Source: JBEINZ01 sp040377825
Lineage (GTDB): Bacteria; Pseudomonadota; Alphaproteobacteria; Rhizobiales; Ancalomicrobiaceae
Assembly: GCA_040377825.1 (NCBI GenBank)
Contig: JBEINZ010000030.1
Span: 1-18,841 of the forward strand
Direction: 5' to 3'
DNA: 18,841 bases
The position numbers and the translations under genes were made by a program. The notes under the pieces were generated by a model, which did no database searches, was not told the origin of the DNA, and worked only from the letters and a program-made list of their open reading frames with translations. Shown piece after piece: positions 16,601-18,841 of this stretch (position 1 is its first letter; each line of letters opens with the position of its first letter).

Positions 16601-17164
16601 TTCGCCGATGCCGACATCACGGACGCTCATGGCCTGCGCGTCGCGCCGAAAGCCGCTGGCTATATCGGGACATTCACGCCGACAGTCACAACCGATACGA
16701 CCGGCGGCACGGCGGGAAAAATCGACTGGACCTTCACGGTTCCGGACAACGCGCTTGACGGTCTCGCCGCGGGTCAGAAAGTCACGCAGATCTATAGGGT
16801 TTCGGTTTTGGACGGGAAGGGCGGCCTCGTTACTCAGGATGTCTCGATCATTTTGACCGGCAGCGCCGATCATTTTTCCTTCACCGCGCCGACCGCCCGC
16901 GCGCTTCCCGCTTTCACCGCCGGCGACATGATCGACGTCTCGGCCACCGGATTTGGCGGCGGGCTCCATGCGGGGGTGCTCGACCCGAGCTTCTTCGTCG
17001 AGGGCTCGGCCGCGACCGCCGCCGGTCACGGCCAGTTCACTTTCGACGCATCCAAGAAAACATTGTTTTGGGATTTAGATGGGACGGGTGTCACGGCACC
17101 GATTACGGTTGCGACCTTCGTCGGAACGCCGTTGCTGCACAATTCGGACGTGCTGGTGATTTGA
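10694..17164 (+). CDS. Giant modular secreted protein: VCBS modules, central beta-helix/RTX domain, cadherin-like domains, type I secretion end
   Basis: 2156 residues, no Sec signal peptide. Order: short N-terminus; five VCBS-type modules (about 17-155, 156-283, 284-418, 419-542, 543-697), most ending G(T/A)ND(A/I/G)P; a parallel beta-helix (about 698-1012) with an asparagine ladder (NVTFTNCLF, NATISNNIF, VIENNVI, VAIKNNVLL) and HSDAI at 866-870; degenerate RTX repeats (about 1018-1050, GGAANDTITAG); an M10-C-like end domain (to about 1155); a linker with two NP(S/D)-type segments ending GRKAMP (about 1312); two cadherin-like domains with GVLANDxDxD (about 1342 and 1453); four more VCBS modules (1537-2059); and an RTX-type C-terminal end (2060-2156, finishing SDVLVI). 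It is probably exported by the type I system at 1238-4428 and acts outside the cell as an EPS-binding adhesin and/or EPS-modifying enzyme (inference). Start: ATG 10694 follows an in-frame stop but has no Shine-Dalgarno; GTG 10739 has GGGAG six bases upstream and is a real alternative. Confidence 0.9.
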   Translation: MNKRILLRLIYRELYVNQNPVVSGLSTAALTEGAVSGLARSGALTFTDADAADKIAIAIAGQTAIFRDAVGQDLTAALPSGILAPLLQGFSIPTGDLGSNAGSMTWTYTVADTALDWLAVNETVTITTNVQASDDNGGAAIVPVVITITGTNDAPLFQAIAPGSASNTGQFNEGTAKTGDASVGTIQGTVAFSDLDRSDVHTIAVAAKAAGSIGSLAANLSTDTTNGAAGQIIWTYSAADRALDYLAAGQQVTQTYTLTVADGKGGTAKQDVSVVLSGANDIPTIGGIASGAMSEGGASTTMRSGALSFNDADLTDRLTTSIAGQNLVYRNAAGVDITAQLSASALAGLTSAFSLSLGDLGSNKGSSTWTYNIADSALDFLGRLETVRLTTTVQVDDKNGGVSTRDVIVTLTGANDGPTVSGTGHVVATVTEAPGSFGASTPSPAAGSFAFADLDITDTHTIATKANGTGYLGTFTPSLTSDTTGGKTGAIGWTFNVADKALDYLAAGQTLNQSYTITIADRKGGFVDEVVDVAIVGTNDAPVFTGSARTTIFEPLTSTLGGPISRAGTLAIADADVTDHLQVSIAAPKIQVIDSAGVDLTALPKFQLTAAQAATVAEAEALAQHLTVTSSAIGTSGSVSWTYSIDPTELKFLKAGETVNITADVTAQDLAADNTPTGSGVVKPITVSLVGANENAQAKSYIGAVLDGTYKSATSADYTVGNQADPATMRHYRTLDATDGTSFRAPITVNVVKDGATFDGVDFRGAQVVVAASNVTFTNCLFDSSGSHGSVGLNSLAGYSNLTVDHCTFDGLKASIGYPDFISSSGDNATISNNIFVNTPVDGITLVSGTVIGNYFSMPGYYKSGHSDAIWVGKTTSPVVIENNVIDWRPAPDAPGLPNNAIRISAELGDVDHVAIKNNVLLGGNNTITTAAGATWTHTIDQVGKMTNVGITDNLIDLGTAGALDPMDRPKDLLVANNSNLNGQGVAMGAASIDLGVVDYAALSPQVGQASASSIIGDPTGNYIVGGAANDTITAGVGTNIIQGGGKRDYITGGDGANLYVYKSVGDVRDLIWTFHDATDKFDLSSIVEFQAGGIGAADWKWLGAGGFTGTAYQIRYDYTPNGLSHLYFDINGDFAADMQIDVVGYHAFRQDQLILERPNAPQSLFSTLWSGTGIDTATNTIIIPFNFAGAPIQVVDGQVVLKDADGTLLPLAGHANYKFLDGTLVQHDANASVDDLYYLVSNPSLWGTGIDPQTEYATTGWKAGRNPNAGFDTAAYLKANPDIAALGINPLQSYIDSGMSEGRKAMPVGTTFTDTVPISAADKATVAAVVGQSVTVDAAGGVLANDTDADGDALSVLAVAKSTANVGAAVKGTYGDLVLAADGFYTYTVTNTTGPTGTHLSDSFAYVVTDVKGGNNAQTLTVSLDRPVTALDDGATAMIAKDGILQVAASSGVLANDADPDADALTVTGVGGAGLGQPAQGLYGTLAMNADGSYSYTRTAATLPAGAVDTFTYAVSDGYGSTANALLSIAVSQPGGPPTISGAKAASILENNAAMLTRSGVLTFTDPDAGDRLTTSIGGQTITLKSASGADLTASLTAEQVTALTKALSMPTGDLGGQSGSATWTYGVPGTALDFLGKGETALVTTTVKATDSEGNAATRDVVVTLTGTNDAIAIGANSGSAAALEIAGRTGSIAVIGTQGGFTFTDPDSTDKHSIVNVSAKAPGYWGALSAQIASDSTGGNVGQVVWSWSGADRQLDALAPGQTRTQVYSIALSDGKGSIAKQDVSVVLTGTNDLPVIKGNVSGAWFEGAAVNHVRSGTLIVTDPDNGDRLLSSIGNQTVSFTTAAGLDWTAALSASQIAILKQALSIPLGDVGTNKAYPTWTYAIADKNLDFIGQNDTLKVVTTVQIADTFGGMTNQDVTVTMKGNNDMPTIAKIAAGDASITGAIVENALMTGDSTPRTVQGGFNFADADITDAHGLRVAPKAAGYIGTFTPTVTTDTTGGTAGKIDWTFTVPDNALDGLAAGQKVTQIYRVSVLDGKGGLVTQDVSIILTGSADHFSFTAPTARALPAFTAGDMIDVSATGFGGGLHAGVLDPSFFVEGSAATAAGHGQFTFDASKKTLFWDLDGTGVTAPITVATFVGTPLLHNSDVLVI
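10728..10732 (+). promoter_or_regulatory. Ribosome binding site for an alternative start of the giant protein
   Basis: GGGAG lies six bases before the in-frame GTG at 10739. The ATG at 10694 has no recognisable site. If 10739 is used, the protein loses MNKRILLRLIYRELY and begins MNQNPVVSG, straight into the first VCBS module. Confidence 0.5.
10742..12784 (+). repeat. First VCBS module block, alternating types A-B-A-B-A'
   Basis: Protein-level repeats, not DNA-level identical repeats. Type A modules (residues about 17-155, 284-418 and a diverged 543-697) carry SG(A/T)LTFxDAD, SIAGQ, GDLGSNxGSxTWTY, xALDFL and TTxVQxxDxNGG. Type B modules (156-283, 419-542) carry FADLDxTDxHTI, DTTGGxxGxIxWTY, ALDYLAAGQ and YTLTVADGKGG. 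They strictly alternate. Confidence 0.8.
12785..14158 (+). other. Central beta-helix plus RTX/M10-C-like domain inside the giant protein
   Basis: Residues about 698-1155. The beta-helix part has repeated short strands with stacked Asn and the HSDAI motif (866-870). It runs into nonapeptide-like strings GGAANDTITAG and GGGKRDYITGGDG, then DATDKFDLSSI and a hydrophobic-acidic segment HLYFDINGDFAADMQIDVVG closing with FRQDQLIL. This is the usual order at the C-terminus of a complete RTX-type secreted enzyme, yet here about 1000 residues follow. Confidence 0.65.
14621..15298 (+). repeat. Two cadherin-like domains in the giant protein
   Basis: Residues about 1310-1425 and 1426-1535. Each holds GVLAND(T/A)DxDxDALxV near its start, a G-x-YG-x-L-x(2-3)-A-D-G-x-Y-x-Y segment in the middle and a D-x-F-x-Y-x-V-(T/S)-D end. 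This is typical of Ca-binding cadherin/Ig-like tandem domains in large bacterial surface proteins. Confidence 0.75.
15302..16870 (+). repeat. Second VCBS module block, alternating types A-B-A-B
   Basis: Residues about 1537-1674 (A), 1675-1798 (B), 1799-1933 (A) and 1934-2059 (B). The same A and B signatures as in the first block recur, e.g. SGVLTFTDPD...GDLGG in A and DSTGGNVGQVVWSW or DTTGGTAGKIDWTF in B. The DNA is diverged, so the duplication is old or under protein-level selection only. Confidence 0.8.
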
Positions 17165-17170
17165 CGGTAC

Positions 17171-17947
17171 TCATTCCAGCCCGCTGGCGCGGGCGAGCGG
17201 CAACGGGTCGTCAACGCGTTGGTGAAGTTTTCGCTTTCCGCGCCATAGGAGCAGGCGGTTGCGGATGCGCCATTTCCAAAGCGGCCAGTCGCTTCCGTCC
17301 ATGACCTTGCAGATCAAGTTGGGGACCGGCATCGCCTTTTTCCATTTCCGGCTGACGTAGCGCCAAGCGGCCCCGTAGTTCGCATCCAGCGTGGAGATCG
17401 ACGTCGAATTGTGGACAACCGGAAGGTCGGCGACCCAGACGCCTAAACCCTTTTCGCGCGCTGTCAGCGCAATGTCGGTTCCATACATGTGAAAGCCGGG
17501 GAGCGCGGCGTCAAAAGTGATCCCACTTTCGCCGCGCACGATAAGGACAATTTCGTCGAGGACCGAGACACGCTCAGGGCTGGCGACCGGGTGGCCGAGG
17601 ATGCATCGCATGGACGTGTCGTAGAGATAGCCAAAATGGCGGCCGTCACCGCGCATTCCGTAAGCCCCAATGACCGCCCAATCCGGGTCGATCGCCTCGA
17701 TTTGACGGATTGCTAGGCGCAGTTTTTCGGCCCAAGCCTTCGGAAAGTAGACGTCTTGATGCGCAAAAACAAAAATGGAGTGAGGCGACGTCGAAATTAC
17801 ATCCGCATAGGCTTCCGAGGCAGAATTTCGATCATTAAGTACGATGACGTCAACGTATTTAGAGCTGATGTCAGGAGAACGCAAAAGGTTTTCGCTTATT
17901 ATTTTAGATGAATTTGAACAAGAGACGAAAACAATGTCAGATGGCAT
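17171..17947 (-). CDS. Glycosyltransferase of the GT2-like family (PF13712-type)
   Basis: About 258 residues. It matches the small GT2-like family with a conserved HQD motif: FVFAHQDVYFP has HQDVYFP at 63-69, VDVIVLND lies at 32-39, and GFHMYGTDIAL at 151-161 is the likely acceptor-side region. The C-terminus is basic. It probably transfers a sugar to the EPS unit or a surface glycan in the cytoplasm; the donor is unknown. Start: ATG 17947 has GGAAGGA with six bases between AAGGA and the ATG. Other in-frame starts (ATG 17968, ATG 18034) lack a good site. The frame stays open to 18763, but that part lies antisense to the next gene and is a shadow. It is convergent with the giant gene (6 bases between stops) and divergent from the beta-helix gene at 18176. 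Confidence 0.85.
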   Translation of the reverse strand: MPSDIVFVSCSNSSKIISENLLRSPDISSKYVDVIVLNDRNSASEAYADVISTSPHSIFVFAHQDVYFPKAWAEKLRLAIRQIEAIDPDWAVIGAYGMRGDGRHFGYLYDTSMRCILGHPVASPERVSVLDEIVLIVRGESGITFDAALPGFHMYGTDIALTAREKGLGVWVADLPVVHNSTSISTLDANYGAAWRYVSRKWKKAMPVPNLICKVMDGSDWPLWKWRIRNRLLLWRGKRKLHQRVDDPLPLARASGLE

Positions 17948-17953
17948 TCCAAT

Positions 17954-17958
17954 TCCTT
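17954..17958 (-). promoter_or_regulatory. Ribosome binding site deciding the glycosyltransferase start
   Basis: AAGGA on the minus strand, six bases before ATG 17947. It supports this start over 17968, 18034 and the very long extension to 18763. Confidence 0.65.
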
Positions 17959-17959
17959 C

Positions 17960-18175
17960 CAAGTTCATGCCTGAGAATGCGAAATATTTACAGAGAATAT
18001 TGCATCTCACCTTAACTTTCACAGTCTGGTTCATTAGATTGCGTTCGCCGACGTCCACATTCGCCGCCCGCTTGTGTTCGCCGAAACCTTTTCTTCCGGG
18101 GCGACCGCCGGAGACATGTAACAAACATTTTGCAAGGCAAATGTGTTCCGCTATCGGGCGGGTAGTGAGGGATTC
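17960..18175. promoter_or_regulatory. Divergent promoter region with TTCGCCG direct repeats and a hairpin
   Basis: The segment between the glycosyltransferase and the second beta-helix gene. It holds three copies of TTCGCCG at 18044, 18060 and 18077 (spacing 16 and 17). An inverted repeat, ACATTTTGC-AAG-GCAAATGT (18125-18144, one bulged T), lies about 30 bases before ATG 18176. TCCGG-N8-CCGGA lies near 18096-18113. The part nearest the glycosyltransferase (about 17975-18005) is AT-rich, with the string GAGAAT repeated 20 bases apart. Confidence 0.4.
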
Positions 18176-18841
18176 ATGGCACGTGTGTTTTCTTTTCGGC
18201 GAATTGCTGCCATCGCGCTCGTGTGGCTCAGCTGTGCGCCGGCTGCGGCAACGACTTTTCATGTCGACCCACAAAATGGCTCCACGAGCGGCGACGGATC
18301 GTCCGGGCGTCCTTGGCGGAGGTTCGCGGATCTCTTTGAGAAATCGAGTGGGATCATCGGACCGGTGGTTAAGCCCGGCGATACGATCGTGCTTCATGGA
18401 GGCGATCATGGCGCGACCACGATCGCGGGCTCGATCAATGCCGTGCCGATCGTGGTCGAGGCCGCTGAAGGCCAGCGCCCGATCCTCAGGCAGACGAAGC
18501 TGATCGGCGCGCGCGGGTGGGTGTTTCGCGGGCTGACGTTTCAGGGCGAGGGGCCTCGGAAGGCGGGGCCGGCCGATGCGCTCCTCGAAATAGGCCGCAG
18601 TACGTGGCTCGGGCCGACAAGCGATATTGTCGTCGAGCGGTGTGAATTCGCAACCGCCGACGACACCAGCGGCTGGTCGGCGCAGGATTGGGTCAATAAG
18701 CCCTATTACAATGCCCTGATCACCTTCGGTACGAACATCGCCATCCGTGACAATAGATTTCACAACATCCGCAATGGGTTATCGATCAATGGCGAGGATG
18801 TCGCGGTCGAGCGGAATGTGATCGAGAATGTTGGCAACGAC
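18176..18841 (+). CDS. Secreted right-handed beta-helix protein, paralogue of the gene at 6343-7836; 3' end missing
   Basis: An open frame of 222 codons from ATG 18176 to the last base, with no stop. GAGG ends five bases before the ATG. A Sec signal peptide of about 25 residues (MARVFSFRRIAAIALVWLSC, then APAAA) is followed by FHVDPQNGSTSGDGSSGRPW, the same opening as the mature protein of the other beta-helix gene. Shared features continue: WVFRGLTFQG, SGWSAQDWVNKPY, RDNRFHNIRNGLSI and VERNVIENVGND. The presumed role is cleavage, epimerisation or binding of the locus's polysaccharide outside the cytoplasm. The window ends just before the position where the paralogue carries its HADAI motif, so the active site cannot be seen. 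WLSC is not a canonical lipobox; signal peptidase I cleavage after AAA is more likely. Confidence 0.85.
   Translation, partial: MARVFSFRRIAAIALVWLSCAPAAATTFHVDPQNGSTSGDGSSGRPWRRFADLFEKSSGIIGPVVKPGDTIVLHGGDHGATTIAGSINAVPIVVEAAEGQRPILRQTKLIGARGWVFRGLTFQGEGPRKAGPADALLEIGRSTWLGPTSDIVVERCEFATADDTSGWSAQDWVNKPYYNALITFGTNIAIRDNRFHNIRNGLSINGEDVAVERNVIENVGND

Noticed and set aside
10694..17164. DNA-level tandem repeats or CRISPR-like array in the giant gene
   Set aside because: Repeats are about 125-140 codons long and similar only at protein level; no short identical repeats with spacers.
18176..18235. Lipoprotein signal in the second beta-helix protein
   Set aside because: WLSC does not match a lipobox (no Leu at -3), and an AAA signal peptidase I site follows directly.
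17948..18763. N-terminal extension of the minus-strand glycosyltransferase frame to 18763
   Set aside because: It is antisense to the signal-peptide beta-helix gene at 18176, has no family-like sequence, and a strong ribosome binding site marks ATG 17947.

Overview
The window is a GC-rich segment of an exopolysaccharide (EPS) biosynthesis and secretion locus. It most likely comes from an alphaproteobacterium, probably of the Rhizobiales/Hyphomicrobiales or sphingomonad type. This rests on gene content and codon style: a PrsD/PrsE-like type I secretion pair inside an EPS cluster, VCBS/RTX proteins and GC-rich codons. I cannot name a species. No rRNA, tRNA, CRISPR array, insertion sequence or integrase is visible.

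Layout. (1) Bases 2-5370, plus strand: the end of a polyprenyl-phosphate sugar phosphotransferase that starts EPS repeat units, a type I secretion ABC transporter and its HlyD-type adaptor (overlapping ATGA), and a PPP-family metallophosphoesterase. (2) Bases 10382-5377, minus strand, read right to left: a rhamnosyltransferase-like glycosyltransferase, a Wzx-like flippase, a Sec-exported right-handed beta-helix protein and a GT2 glycosyltransferase. (3) Bases 10383-10693: a 311-bp AT-richer divergent intergenic region with several inverted repeats. (4) Bases 10694-17164, plus strand: one giant 2156-residue secreted protein. It has alternating VCBS-type modules around a central beta-helix, RTX-like repeats, an internal M10-C/RTX-end-like domain, two cadherin-like domains and an RTX-type C-terminus. 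(5) Bases 17947-17171, minus strand: another glycosyltransferase, convergent with the giant gene. (6) From 18176 to the window end, plus strand: a second Sec-exported beta-helix protein, a paralogue of the one in block 2, cut by the window edge.

How the parts may work together (inference). The sugar phosphotransferase primes the lipid carrier, the glycosyltransferases extend the repeat unit and the flippase turns it over. The type I system probably exports the giant protein, which has no Sec signal and an RTX-like end. The two Sec-type beta-helix proteins would act in the periplasm or outside the cell on the same polymer, as lyases, epimerases or binding proteins. The giant protein and the complete Sec-type protein share an H-x-D-A-I motif in otherwise different helices. 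The presumed promoter regions of all three beta-helix genes contain ATTTG/CAAAT-containing dyads. Together these suggest a co-regulated set of EPS-processing proteins with a dedicated exporter. No polymerase (Wzy), Wza or Wzc is visible here, so the locus continues outside the window.
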